A stretch of DNA of 52,160 nt, from assembly GCA_016860565.1 (NCBI GenBank), contig BNGT01000002.1, forward strand, positions 1 through 52,160. The letters run 5' to 3'. Made by a program: the position numbers and the translations under genes. The DNA comes from Candidatus Mesenet longicola. GTDB lineage: Bacteria; Pseudomonadota; Alphaproteobacteria; Rickettsiales; Anaplasmataceae. Each line of letters opens with the position of its first letter. Within the stretch, counting starts at the first letter, position 1. A model generated the notes under the pieces. It did no database searches and had not been told where the DNA came from. It saw nothing but the letters and a program-made list of their open reading frames with translations. Below are positions 30,468 through 41,022 of this stretch, one piece after another.

Positions 30468-31826
30468 ATGGCAGATTATTTAAGCTATGAATTAGATGAA
30501 AAAACAATTGATCTTTTAACAAAATCTATAGATCAGGAAGATAGAGACACTATCCTTCAAATTACGCAAAAAATAGATGAAGTACAGCTGGCTTATTTTT
30601 TACTAATTTCAACTACAGAACATAGGAGTCAATTGATAAAAATAATAGATCAGAACCTATTAGAGATGGCATTTATTCACATAGTACCTGAGCTAAGAGT
30701 AGAAATTATTAATATATTAGGGATAAGAAGAATTGCTAAGATATTAGCTGCATTTAATGCAGAAGATATAGTAGCAATTGTGAAAGACTTAGATAATAAA
30801 GATAAGACAAGCATTATCAAGCTTTTACCACAAGCTATAAAAAAGTCAGTAGATGAGCTATTATCATATCCAGAAGAAAGTGCTGGTAGATTAATACATA
30901 AGGACATTGTAATAGCTCCTGAATATTGGAATGTTGAACAGTTACTGAAATTTTTACATCATCATAGGAAAGCACCAAAGAAATTTTATCAAATTTTTGT
31001 TGTTAATCCAAAATTGGAACCAGTAGGAGTAGTAGAGCTAAGTGATATACTGTATGCACAGATTGATAAATCAATAAAAGATATAATGAAAACTGATATT
31101 AAAGTTATCAAAACCGGAATAGATCAAGAAGAAGTTGCAAGCATATTTCAAAAATACTCTTTGCTTTCTGCTCCTGTAATTAACAAAGAAGGACGTATAA
31201 TAGGGGCAATTTTAATTGAAGATGTGGTAAATGTCATTCAACAAGAAACAGAAGAAGATATATTTAAACTTAATAGAGTATCTAAAACAGATGTTAGTTC
31301 TTCTTTATACAGAACTGTTGTAAAACGCTTACCATGGTTATTAATAAATTTATGTACAGCAACACTTAGTTCTTTAGTTATAGGATTGTTCGGCAATACG
31401 CTCAAACAGCTGATTGAGTTATCAATAATAATGCCAATGATAGCTTCTATTGGCGGTAATGCAGGATTGCAAGCAGTAACGGTTACCATTCGTGCTATAA
31501 CTACTAAGCAGCTTACAAAGCAAAATACAGCAAGATTATTAATGAAAGAATTACTTACAGGACTGATTAGTGGAATTATCTTAGCTGTAGTATCGGTGAT
31601 GTTTATAATTCTTAGATTTCATAACATCAAACTAGAAATTTTATTTGGTATTTCAATAATTATAACGTTCACTATTGCAACGTCTGCAGGAGCAATGATA
31701 CCAATTATATTGAATAGCTTAAGAATTGATCCTGCCGTGTCTTCATCTATATTAATATGCTTTACTACTGACACTTTATCATTCTTAACGTTTCTCGGTT
31801 TAGCAACAGCTTTTCTTTTTAATTAG
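30468..31826 (+). CDS. mgtE: Magnesium transporter MgtE
   Basis: CBS region then PWLLINLCTATLSSLVIG..MPMIASIGGNAGLQAVTVTIRAI. Confidence 0.94.
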   Translation: MADYLSYELDEKTIDLLTKSIDQEDRDTILQITQKIDEVQLAYFLLISTTEHRSQLIKIIDQNLLEMAFIHIVPELRVEIINILGIRRIAKILAAFNAEDIVAIVKDLDNKDKTSIIKLLPQAIKKSVDELLSYPEESAGRLIHKDIVIAPEYWNVEQLLKFLHHHRKAPKKFYQIFVVNPKLEPVGVVELSDILYAQIDKSIKDIMKTDIKVIKTGIDQEEVASIFQKYSLLSAPVINKEGRIIGAILIEDVVNVIQQETEEDIFKLNRVSKTDVSSSLYRTVVKRLPWLLINLCTATLSSLVIGLFGNTLKQLIELSIIMPMIASIGGNAGLQAVTVTIRAITTKQLTKQNTARLLMKELLTGLISGIILAVVSVMFIILRFHNIKLEILFGISIIITFTIATSAGAMIPIILNSLRIDPAVSSSILICFTTDTLSFLTFLGLATAFLFN

Positions 31827-33193
31827 ATTGAACAACTACTTTATTTCTACCACTATTTTTTGCCTTATATAAACACTTATCAGCATTCTCTATAAGTTGA
31901 TTTGTGCTATCACCATAAGACATTTGAGCAACTCCAATACTAATAGTTTGATTTACTTTACAAGAATCTAAGAAATCAAACGGTTTCTCAGCAATAATGC
32001 ATCTCATCCTTTCCGCTATCATTTGTGCTTCATTGATTTTAGTATCTGGTAACAACACAATAAACTCTTCACCACCAAATCTGGCAAGTAGATCTACTGC
32101 TCTTATATTTTCCCCAATTCTTCTTTGAATCTGCTTTAAGCATTCATCTCCTGCATGATGACCAAAATTATCATTTACCTTTTTAAAATGGTCAACATCT
32201 ATCATCATGAGCGATAATTCTTTACCTTTTATTGAATACTCCTTCATAATATTTTTCAAATGCATATCAAAATAATATCTATTGTAACAATTTGTTAATG
32301 GATCTTTTATTGCCATTTTCATGTTATGATATAAATTTGCTCTTAAAGCATCTTGATATCTCTTACGCTTTACTTGTAAGTTAGCTCTAGCTTTTAACTC
32401 ATTTTTGTCCAACGGCACAACTAAGTAGTCATTTACCCCCATATCAAGGGCCTTTATTAAATTATAATTATCATCTTGTTCATCAAGTAAAATCAAAATC
32501 GGAGTATAACGGGTATTGACATTACTACGGAATTGTGAACAAAGTTTAAGTCCTTCTTCTCCTGCAAGATGGACATTTATGATAATTAAATCATAATTAT
32601 TCTCAATACCAATTTTTAAAGCATGACTTATATTATGAGATACAACTACATTTTTAAAACATTCTTTTAAAACAATACATATTTCTTCAGATTGTGTTAT
32701 ATCTTGATCAATAATTAGTATTGAAGCATCAGAAATTTGATTAGAATAATCCATTATCTGATTCTCAATTACTCCACTAATTTCTGAATTTGTTTGTCCT
32801 CTTAAGCGCAGTTCATCTATTAACATCTTAAGACGCACAAGCGATCTAATCCTAGCAAATAATGCGATATCATTTATAGGTTTACTTAAAAAATCATCAG
32901 CACCGGAATTTATACCTTGAACCTTATCGTAAGTATCGTGAAGTGCTGTAATCATAACAACCGGAATATAAGTAGTTGTTGGATCACTCTTTAATACCTT
33001 ACAGACTTGAAAGCCATCCATTATTGGCATCATAACATCGAGCAAGATTATATCAGGCTTTTTTTTTTGTTAATTCAATTGCTGTTTTACCATCACTTGC
33101 TGTAATAACATCGTAATATTCTACTATAAGCTTGGCTTTTAGAAGATTAACATTAGCTTCTATATCATCTACCACCAGAATTCTTGCTGTCAT
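31819..33193 (-). pseudogene. pleD: PleD-like response regulator (REC-REC-GGDEF) interrupted by a 1-nt homopolymer frameshift
   Basis: Start MTARILVVDDIEANVNLLKAKLIVEYYDVITASDGKTAIELTKKK, shift at A10 run (33059..33068), then PDIILLDVMMPIMDGFQ...; FGGEEFIVLLPDT GGDEF domain intact. Confidence 0.9.
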
Positions 33194-33197
33194 AGTT

Positions 33198-33476
33198 TCA
33201 ATTCTTTTCTTTAATTATAATATCTTTTGTATCATAAGATTCATGTAAATTACCATCATTACCAATTATGTAAGTTGTTTTTTTTTCAGGTGAATTACTG
33301 CAAATTTCATTAATATTGATATCTTCCAATAATTGTGCAATTTTATATCTTATCTTTATAAAACTAGCATAGTACAGCCTAACATACTTTATTACAAGAG
33401 GAAAATTTTTAGGTTTACAGAGAATTAATCCAACTAAGAACACTGTTAAAATTTCTGAAAACCCAATGCCAAACAT
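33198..33476 (-). CDS. Sec-independent translocase TatB-like protein
   Basis: MFGIGFSEILTVFLVGLILCKPKNFPLVIKYV. Confidence 0.72.
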   Translation of the reverse strand: MFGIGFSEILTVFLVGLILCKPKNFPLVIKYVRLYYASFIKIRYKIAQLLEDININEICSNSPEKKTTYIIGNDGNLHESYDTKDIIIKEKN

Positions 33477-36400
33477 CTATACCTCCCCACAAAAAAATAG
33501 CGCTTCAAAACGTTTAATTATAAGGACTAATTTACCTAAATCAAGTTTATAAGCACTTATATTGTTCAGGAAAGCTGTATAACAATCCACAGCAGCTTTA
33601 TTCTCATTAAACCATTCTTCAACTAATCTTTTGTGATTATCTATCACATTTGTTGCATTATTTATTATTTCTAGTGTTAGTTTATGATAGTAGGTATTCA
33701 AATCATCAAGAAGGCTATTGATTGAAATATGTTGCCAATATGAAGGATTGACCTTCAATTGCTTTGCCATATCTTTAATACGATCGAAATGCAAACAAGA
33801 TTTTAATTCAAAATACAATTTTCCTACTTCTAGTAGAGGTATATTCGTTTGATCAGAAATAAATATTATATCTAATCCAGAAGTTAAAAATTTTAAACCA
33901 ACAATTCTACTAGCTAAATTTTGCTCTATACCAAGTTGTAACAAATTACTAAATTTTTCATTATATGATACTAAAAAATTTTGGCTCAAAAGATCAACTA
34001 TATTGTCATCTAAAATCTGGACTTTATATTTCAGTTCTGCAAGTGTAACCGGTGCTGTAAGTGTTAGTTTATTGATATTTTTAGCAAACCAAAACGACAT
34101 TTGTTCAACAAAATGCCTTATTTCCTTCACTAAAATTAAATACGAGTTAACATCTATTACGCTATCTAATGCATCAATGCTTTTCCATAATTCCTTTAAA
34201 TCATGCAGGTAAATTATAGTAATATAGATACTTACGGCTTCACAGATAGTTACATTAGAATTTTCAATTAAGTGATTGATATATGTACACCCCATTCTAC
34301 TTATTATTTCATTTGTAATATAAGTTGAAATAATTTCCTTATATAACTGATGCTTTAGTATATAATTTTTAAATTTACTCACCATAATTTCAGGAAAATA
34401 ACTTAGTAGATAGCTTTGAGACAGAAACTCGTTATCAGGAATATCAGAATGTATTATTTCATTTTTTATAACTGTTTTACAATAAGAAATTAGTATTGCA
34501 AGCTGAGGAGTACTAAATCCCGAAGATTCATTTAACATTCTCGTAATTTCTTCATCATTTGGCAAAAATTCTATATTGCGATTTAAATATTGTAATCTTT
34601 CCAGATTAAGTAATAACCTGTGATGATGCTCTATTTTTTCTTTTGCTTGCAGAGACTCTAACATTAACGCCTTTGTATTTATTTTGCTGTGATTTTCTAA
34701 TACTTGAAAAGCCACATCATTTGTCATACTACTTAGCAATTGGTTGCGCTCTTTCAAGGAAATTGAACCATCCTTAATAGCTGAAGCTAAAACAATCTTA
34801 ATGTTAACCTCTAAATCTGAGCATGTGACCCCACCTGCGTTATCTACAAAATCAGTATTAATGTAACCCCCATTTTTTGCATATTCTACTCTTGCAAGTT
34901 GAGTAGAACCTAAATTGCCGCCTTCTATAACCATGGAAGCTCTGATATCTTTACCATCTACTCTTAAGAGGTCATTTGCTTTATCTCTAACCATGCTATT
35001 GTTTTCACTTGATGCTTTAAAATATGTGCCAATACCACCATTCCAAATCATATCAACATTAGCTTTAAGCAGATATTTTATCAGCTGATTAGGGGATAAC
35101 TTATCTTCTTTAATGTTAAAACGCTCCTTTGTTTCTTCAGAAATCTGTATAGATTTAGCGCTACGTTCAAAAATTCCTCCACCTACAGATATAACATTTT
35201 TGTCATAATCTGCCCAAGTTGAGCGAGGAAGATCAAACAAACGTTTACGCTCAGCAAAACTTGTTTTAGGATCAGGGTTGGGATCAATAAATATGTGACT
35301 ATGGTTAAACGCACCAACTAAACTGATATTTTTAGAAAGCAGCATTCCATTACCAAATAAATCACCAGACATGTCACCTATTCCCACTACAGTAAATACC
35401 TCTTTTTCAATGTCTTTATTCATTCTCCAAAAATGCCTTTGAGCAGCAACCCATGCTCCTCTTGCGGTAATGGCCATTTTTTTATGATCATATCCTGCTG
35501 ATCCTCCAGAGGCAAATGCGTCACCAAGCCAGAAACTGTATTCAGAAGATACCTGATTTGCATAATCAGAAAAAGATGCTGTGCCTTTATCTGCAGCAAC
35601 CACCAAATAAGGATCATCTTCATCATATCGTACTACTTTATTGGGTATAATTACTTTTTCTTGAACTATATTGTCCGTTACATCTAGCATCCCTCTGATG
35701 AAGTTCTTATAGCATTCAATAGCATAATTTTGCACTAAATTTTTCTCTTTTGGAGAATGTTTTAAAATAAAGCCACCCTTTGCACCAACTGGAACAATAG
35801 CAGCATTTTTTGTCATTTGCGCTTTCATAAGACCAAGCACCTCTGTGCGAAAATCCTCCACTCTATCTGACCATCTAATTCCCCCTCTTGCTAATCTTCC
35901 TCCTCTTAAATGTATCCCCTCAAAATTATATGAATATACATACAGTTCTCGAAATGGATAAGGCAATGGCAATTCAGGTACTACACTTGAATCAAACTTA
36001 ACTGATATATAAAGTTTATCTTGATAGTAGTTAGTACGCAGAATAGCCAAGATCAAAAGCAGCATAGAGCGCAATACATAATCGCATGTAACATCACTTA
36101 TACTTTCTAGAAGATCACAGATGTTTTTCTTAATAACGGCAGTAGCTTCTTCTCTATCAATATCTATACTAGGGTCAAATCGTGCATGAAATAGTTGTAT
36201 TAAGCACTTTGTTATTTTAGGATGCTTTGCCATAACTTTTTGTACATAAGCTTGACTATAGTTAAAGCAAATCTGCTTAAGATAGCTACTTAAGGCTCTA
36301 ATTAATAAAACTTCCTTCCATGTCAAACTAGCTAAGATAACAAGGCTGTTAAAATAGTCATTTTTTACTTCCTTCATGAAGACTTTAGTTAACGTAGCTT

Positions 36401-38213
36401 CAAGTTGCTCCTTTAAGCTGATATCACTTACAGCTTTTTCAGTTTTAGATAATACAAAATGATGTATCCATATACCGTTTTCTATGTTGATATAATAACT
36501 ATTATGAGATAGCAGCTGCGTTCCTATATTTTTAATTACATGTAGTATCTCTGATAATTGGAGTCCCTTATCTTTCGGAGTGTATAACTTAATTTCACAA
36601 TGATCATCATATGATTTAAAATTTACCTCACTGCTCTTTTTTTCTCTTACAATTTCTAATTTTTTGATATCGAAGTACGCTTCATTAGGTTCAAAACTTT
36701 CTTGATAACTTATAGGAAAAGCTTCCTGATATTGCAAAAATACACTGGATATAATACCAAAGGTGCTGTACAGTCCAGCTAGAAAGCGATCTTGCCATTT
36801 TTGTGCTGCATGTATTAGCTTGTTCTCTATTGTGCTAATATGCTCATGAAGAATTTCAGAATGAGTAGCATCAATCTTAAGCACAGTTTTAAGCATAACC
36901 AAATTGTATTCGTCAATTATGCTATTGTAAGCACTAACAACTGTACCATTTAATTCATTTTCCAGAATTTCCTGTATCTTAAGTATAAGATTAACACTAG
37001 CATTAGCGATTGGAATGAACACTATAGTATTAATAAAGCTCCCTATAATTCTCTTGGCGAGAAATAACTTCACTCCAGGTTTAATGGTAAGAGTTAAAAC
37101 TGCCATTGAAATATCAAGTAATTCATCTTCAGAAGAGTGAAAAAGCTCATCACGTGGAAATTTCTGCAATATGGAAATCAAAGCTTTATTGTTATGGCTG
37201 TCCACTAAAAATCCTACTCTTTCCTCAATAGCTTTTACTTTCTTTCTAATGATCGGAATGAGCCTTATATCTTGGAACGAAACAACCGATGCAAAAAAAC
37301 CAAAAAAGCATTGTTCACCAGTTATGTTGCCATCTTGATCAAAATTCCTAACTCCAATGCAATCTAAATATGCACGACGATGCACAATAGATATCAGATT
37401 GGGATGTGCAATATATAAATAACCAAGTTCTTGATAGTAAGACTTTACATGACCGTTACCATGATCAATTTTATGTAATCCAAGATCTTTTTTATCATCA
37501 TGTACTAATTGATTTTGAGAATAAAAGTATTTCTTATATCCTAAAAAAACAAAATTATTATCTTTAAGCCAATTTAAAAACACGCAAATTTCTTCTGCTT
37601 CTGTCGTGTTTACTAGATGCATATTTTGTATTGCCGCATCTAACTCATTTAGTATTGCTGGCCAATCATTAACGCAACATTCCACTGCTGCAAGAGTCTT
37701 TTTTATATCATTTTCTAGATTAGCAATAAGGCTGTCATCTATACGCTTTAGCATGATATACATAACAGCTTCTTTTACTCTATCATCCCCTTCATCCTTA
37801 AGAGGATATATTTTTTGTATTGTTCCGTTTTTCCTACTAATATTAAGTATTGAGTTAATATAATAACATATAGATAAACCATTTGCCCTAACTGTATTTG
37901 TAACCGAATCAACAAGAAAAGGCATATTATCATTGACTAATTTAATAATTGTGAACTTTCCTTCTATTTGAGGAATGTTATCAGGATTAAATATATGTAC
38001 TTTATTTCTGTGAATATTGCGACTGAGGATAAATTGGTATACATCTTGTGCAAGGTATAGCAAGAATTCGTCATTAATCTTCAGATCACTGTTGTAAAAT
38101 AGGTTATAAAAATGCTTAATAAATTCTTGCAATTGATCATCACCATTTTCTGAACTAAGTAGCTTTAGTACAGAGTCAATAACTTGATTACTTATACTGT
38201 AATTATAATACAT
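33477..38213 (-). CDS. NAD-specific glutamate dehydrogenase (large type)
   Basis: RGGIRWSDRVEDFRTEVLGLMKAQMTKNAAIVPVGAKGGF; 1578 aa. Confidence 0.96.
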   Translation of the reverse strand: MYYNYSISNQVIDSVLKLLSSENGDDQLQEFIKHFYNLFYNSDLKINDEFLLYLAQDVYQFILSRNIHRNKVHIFNPDNIPQIEGKFTIIKLVNDNMPFLVDSVTNTVRANGLSICYYINSILNISRKNGTIQKIYPLKDEGDDRVKEAVMYIMLKRIDDSLIANLENDIKKTLAAVECCVNDWPAILNELDAAIQNMHLVNTTEAEEICVFLNWLKDNNFVFLGYKKYFYSQNQLVHDDKKDLGLHKIDHGNGHVKSYYQELGYLYIAHPNLISIVHRRAYLDCIGVRNFDQDGNITGEQCFFGFFASVVSFQDIRLIPIIRKKVKAIEERVGFLVDSHNNKALISILQKFPRDELFHSSEDELLDISMAVLTLTIKPGVKLFLAKRIIGSFINTIVFIPIANASVNLILKIQEILENELNGTVVSAYNSIIDEYNLVMLKTVLKIDATHSEILHEHISTIENKLIHAAQKWQDRFLAGLYSTFGIISSVFLQYQEAFPISYQESFEPNEAYFDIKKLEIVREKKSSEVNFKSYDDHCEIKLYTPKDKGLQLSEILHVIKNIGTQLLSHNSYYINIENGIWIHHFVLSKTEKAVSDISLKEQLEATLTKVFMKEVKNDYFNSLVILASLTWKEVLLIRALSSYLKQICFNYSQAYVQKVMAKHPKITKCLIQLFHARFDPSIDIDREEATAVIKKNICDLLESISDVTCDYVLRSMLLLILAILRTNYYQDKLYISVKFDSSVVPELPLPYPFRELYVYSYNFEGIHLRGGRLARGGIRWSDRVEDFRTEVLGLMKAQMTKNAAIVPVGAKGGFILKHSPKEKNLVQNYAIECYKNFIRGMLDVTDNIVQEKVIIPNKVVRYDEDDPYLVVAADKGTASFSDYANQVSSEYSFWLGDAFASGGSAGYDHKKMAITARGAWVAAQRHFWRMNKDIEKEVFTVVGIGDMSGDLFGNGMLLSKNISLVGAFNHSHIFIDPNPDPKTSFAERKRLFDLPRSTWADYDKNVISVGGGIFERSAKSIQISEETKERFNIKEDKLSPNQLIKYLLKANVDMIWNGGIGTYFKASSENNSMVRDKANDLLRVDGKDIRASMVIEGGNLGSTQLARVEYAKNGGYINTDFVDNAGGVTCSDLEVNIKIVLASAIKDGSISLKERNQLLSSMTNDVAFQVLENHSKINTKALMLESLQAKEKIEHHHRLLLNLERLQYLNRNIEFLPNDEEITRMLNESSGFSTPQLAILISYCKTVIKNEIIHSDIPDNEFLSQSYLLSYFPEIMVSKFKNYILKHQLYKEIISTYITNEIISRMGCTYINHLIENSNVTICEAVSIYITIIYLHDLKELWKSIDALDSVIDVNSYLILVKEIRHFVEQMSFWFAKNINKLTLTAPVTLAELKYKVQILDDNIVDLLSQNFLVSYNEKFSNLLQLGIEQNLASRIVGLKFLTSGLDIIFISDQTNIPLLEVGKLYFELKSCLHFDRIKDMAKQLKVNPSYWQHISINSLLDDLNTYYHKLTLEIINNATNVIDNHKRLVEEWFNENKAAVDCYTAFLNNISAYKLDLGKLVLIIKRFEALFFCGEV

Positions 38214-38273
38214 AATGTTTTATTAACTAAGTTAGAGTCTAAAATAATATATATCTATTAAATTAAACTAAAA

Positions 38274-40844
38274 TCATAGTTTTTTTATTACTATTTCATC
38301 ATTATTTAATTTTACTTCTAACTTATCATTTTCATTTACTTCACCTGAAAGTATTAATCTTGCTAAATTATTCTGAATATGTTGCTGTATCACTCTTTTA
38401 AGTGGCCTTGCTCCATACAAAGGATCATAACCATGCTCAGCAATCCATTCTCTTACTTCTTGTGATAATTCAATATTCAACTTCTGACTAAGCAAGCGTT
38501 TTTGCAAGTAAGAAAACTGTATATCAACAATTTTATATATATCATCTTTACTTAAACGGTGAAAAATAATTATCTCATCAAGTCGGTTTAAGAATTCAGG
38601 ACGAAAATATGAGCGCACTATTTGCATTACTTCCTCCTTTACAGCTTGGCTTAAGTTAGTACTTTCTTTGATTAAAATTTCCGCACCTAAGTTTGAAGTT
38701 AAAATGAGTACAGTATTACGAAAATCTATTAACTTACCATGGCTGTCTGTGAGTCTTCCTTCATCTAACACTTGCAGTAATATATTAAAAATATCGCTGT
38801 GAGCTTTTTCTATTTCATCAAATAAAATTACCTGATAGGGTCTTCTCCTTACAGCTTCAGTAAGTGTCCCACCTTGTTCATAGCCTACGTATCCAGGAGG
38901 AGCTCCAATTAACTTTGAAACAGTGTGCTTCTCCATATACTCAGACATGTCAAAACGCAGTAGTGCAGATTTATCATCAAATATAAATTCAGCTAAAGCT
39001 TTAACAAGCTCAGTTTTACCAACTCCAGTTGGGCCTAAAAATAAAAAAGAGCCAAACGGTTTGCTGACGTCTTGTACGCCAGAGCGTGAACGCCTTACTG
39101 CGTTGCTGATTGCTTCAATTGCTTCATTTTGCCCTATTACCCTTTGCTTTATTTTCTCTTCCATATTAAGAAGCTTTTCTTTTTCATTGCGCATCATATT
39201 TTCAACTGGAATTCCAGTCCAACGTGCAACTATGCTAGCAATATCATCTTCAGTAACTTCTTTCTTTAAAAAACTACCTACTACTTTCTCTTGCTCTTTC
39301 AATTCTTTCTCAAGTGTAGGAATAATACCGTACATAAGTTCACCAGCTCTTGCTAAGTTGCCAGTTCTCTGTACTATTTCAAGTTCCTTTCTTGCATTAT
39401 CCAATTTTTCCGCACAGTCTTGTATTTTTGTAATTTTTGATTTTTCTATCTGCCATTTACTGTTCAGATCAGTGTACTTGCTTTCTAAATTTTCCATCTC
39501 TTTGTTTAATTTATCTAGGCGTTGCTTAGACAGCTCATTATCTTCTTTTTTAAGAGCCTCTGATTCAATTTTTAATTGCATTATTTTTCGTTCAAGCTCA
39601 TCAACTGCTTCAGGTTTACTGTCCATTTCCATTCTTACTTTGCTCGCTGCTTCATCCATTAAATCAATAGCTTTATCAGGTAAAAACCTATCAGTAATGT
39701 AGCGATTTGATAAAGTTGCAGCTGCAACTATGGCACTATCTGTAATTCTAATTCCATGATGAACCTCATATTTCTCTTTAAGTCCCCTTAGGATGGAAAC
39801 GGTATCTTCCTCAGTAGGCTGTGAGATAAAAATAGGCTGAAAACGCCTAGCAAGCGCTGCATCTTTTTCTATGTGCTCTCGATATTCATCCAAAGTTGTA
39901 GCACCAATGCAGTGTATTTCACCGCGTGCTAAGGCAGGTTTAAGCAAGTTAGAAGCATCCATTGCTCCATCTGTTGCTCCTGCTCCAACTAAAGTGTGGA
40001 GCTCATCTATAAATAGTATCGTACTGCCACTTGCAGCAACTACTTCATTAATGACAGCCTTGAGCCTCTCCTCAAATTCCCCTCTAAACTTAGTGCCAGC
40101 AATTAGAGCACCGAGATCCAAAGCCATTATTTTGGCGCCACGTAGACCAAGTGGCACATCATTTGACACAATACGCAATGCTAAACCTTCAATAATTGCG
40201 GTCTTACCAACTCCGGGCTCACCAATGAGTATTGGGTTGTTTTTAGTGCGTCTAAGTAGAACCTGCATTGTTCTTCTTATTTCCTCATCGCGGCCGATTA
40301 CTGGATCAAGCTTTCCTTCTGCCCCAAGTTGCGTTATATCTTTTGCATATTTCCTCAAGGCATTGAGCTTATCTTCCGCATTTGCTGAATCTGCCTTTTT
40401 TCCTTTTCTTAGGTCAGCAATAACAGCATTCAACTTCTGCGGTGTTACGCCATTTTCTATCAATATTTTACTTACATCACTTTCCTTTTGTGCAGAAAGT
40501 GCCTGCAGGAGGCGCTCAACCGTAACAAAAGAATCTTTATTCCTTTGTGCTATGTTTGAAGAGTCTGCTAAAACTTTCGCCATCTCTCGTGAAAGCTGAA
40601 TATGGCCACTTCCTGGACCTTCAACTACTGGTAATTTTTGCAATAACTTATCAATATCTTCTCGTATGGCCTCTATATTTCCATCGCAAGCAGCTATTAA
40701 GTCTTTTGCTATGCCATTTTCATCATCTATCATTACCTTTAGCAGATGTTCAGGCATAAAAACCTGATGCCCCCCAGCTAGCACCTTAAGCTGTGCTTCT
40801 TGTATCAAATTTCTTGCTTTCTCAGTAAACTTATTCAAATCCAT
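38274..40844 (-). CDS. clpB: ATP-dependent chaperone ClpB
   Basis: Two Walker A sites (GEPGVGKTAIIEG, GPTGVGKTELVKAL), coiled-coil middle domain. Confidence 0.98.
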   Translation of the reverse strand: MDLNKFTEKARNLIQEAQLKVLAGGHQVFMPEHLLKVMIDDENGIAKDLIAACDGNIEAIREDIDKLLQKLPVVEGPGSGHIQLSREMAKVLADSSNIAQRNKDSFVTVERLLQALSAQKESDVSKILIENGVTPQKLNAVIADLRKGKKADSANAEDKLNALRKYAKDITQLGAEGKLDPVIGRDEEIRRTMQVLLRRTKNNPILIGEPGVGKTAIIEGLALRIVSNDVPLGLRGAKIMALDLGALIAGTKFRGEFEERLKAVINEVVAASGSTILFIDELHTLVGAGATDGAMDASNLLKPALARGEIHCIGATTLDEYREHIEKDAALARRFQPIFISQPTEEDTVSILRGLKEKYEVHHGIRITDSAIVAAATLSNRYITDRFLPDKAIDLMDEAASKVRMEMDSKPEAVDELERKIMQLKIESEALKKEDNELSKQRLDKLNKEMENLESKYTDLNSKWQIEKSKITKIQDCAEKLDNARKELEIVQRTGNLARAGELMYGIIPTLEKELKEQEKVVGSFLKKEVTEDDIASIVARWTGIPVENMMRNEKEKLLNMEEKIKQRVIGQNEAIEAISNAVRRSRSGVQDVSKPFGSFLFLGPTGVGKTELVKALAEFIFDDKSALLRFDMSEYMEKHTVSKLIGAPPGYVGYEQGGTLTEAVRRRPYQVILFDEIEKAHSDIFNILLQVLDEGRLTDSHGKLIDFRNTVLILTSNLGAEILIKESTNLSQAVKEEVMQIVRSYFRPEFLNRLDEIIIFHRLSKDDIYKIVDIQFSYLQKRLLSQKLNIELSQEVREWIAEHGYDPLYGARPLKRVIQQHIQNNLARLILSGEVNENDKLEVKLNNDEIVIKKL

Positions 40845-40989
40845 AAATTAAACACTAGTTATTTCTCATTAATGTAATACTCACTAAGTAACTTATCAAT
40901 ATCCATAACAAGAATTTATAAATACAAAATGATCTATTAAAATTTTGATGAATTTTATTTTTTACTTTACTTAATTATAAATCTAGCAT

Positions 40990-41007
40990 ATTATATTGTA
41001 ATATAAT
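40990..41007. promoter_or_regulatory. Palindrome ATTATATT-GT-AATATAAT overlapping candidate -10 TATAAT
   Basis: Perfect 8-bp arms immediately upstream of the 41023 gene; low complexity AT. Confidence 0.35.
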
Positions 41008-41022
41008 CTAAGTGGGAATGAA

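Noticed and set aside
38923-40599. Long + strand ORFs (259 aa at 38923, 242 aa at 39871)
   Set aside because: Antisense to clpB; Ser-rich composition typical of antisense frames, no recognisable domain.
40990-41007. AT palindrome before the 41023 gene as a strong operator
   Set aside because: Listed only as low confidence: an all-A/T palindrome is easily produced by chance in this AT-rich DNA.
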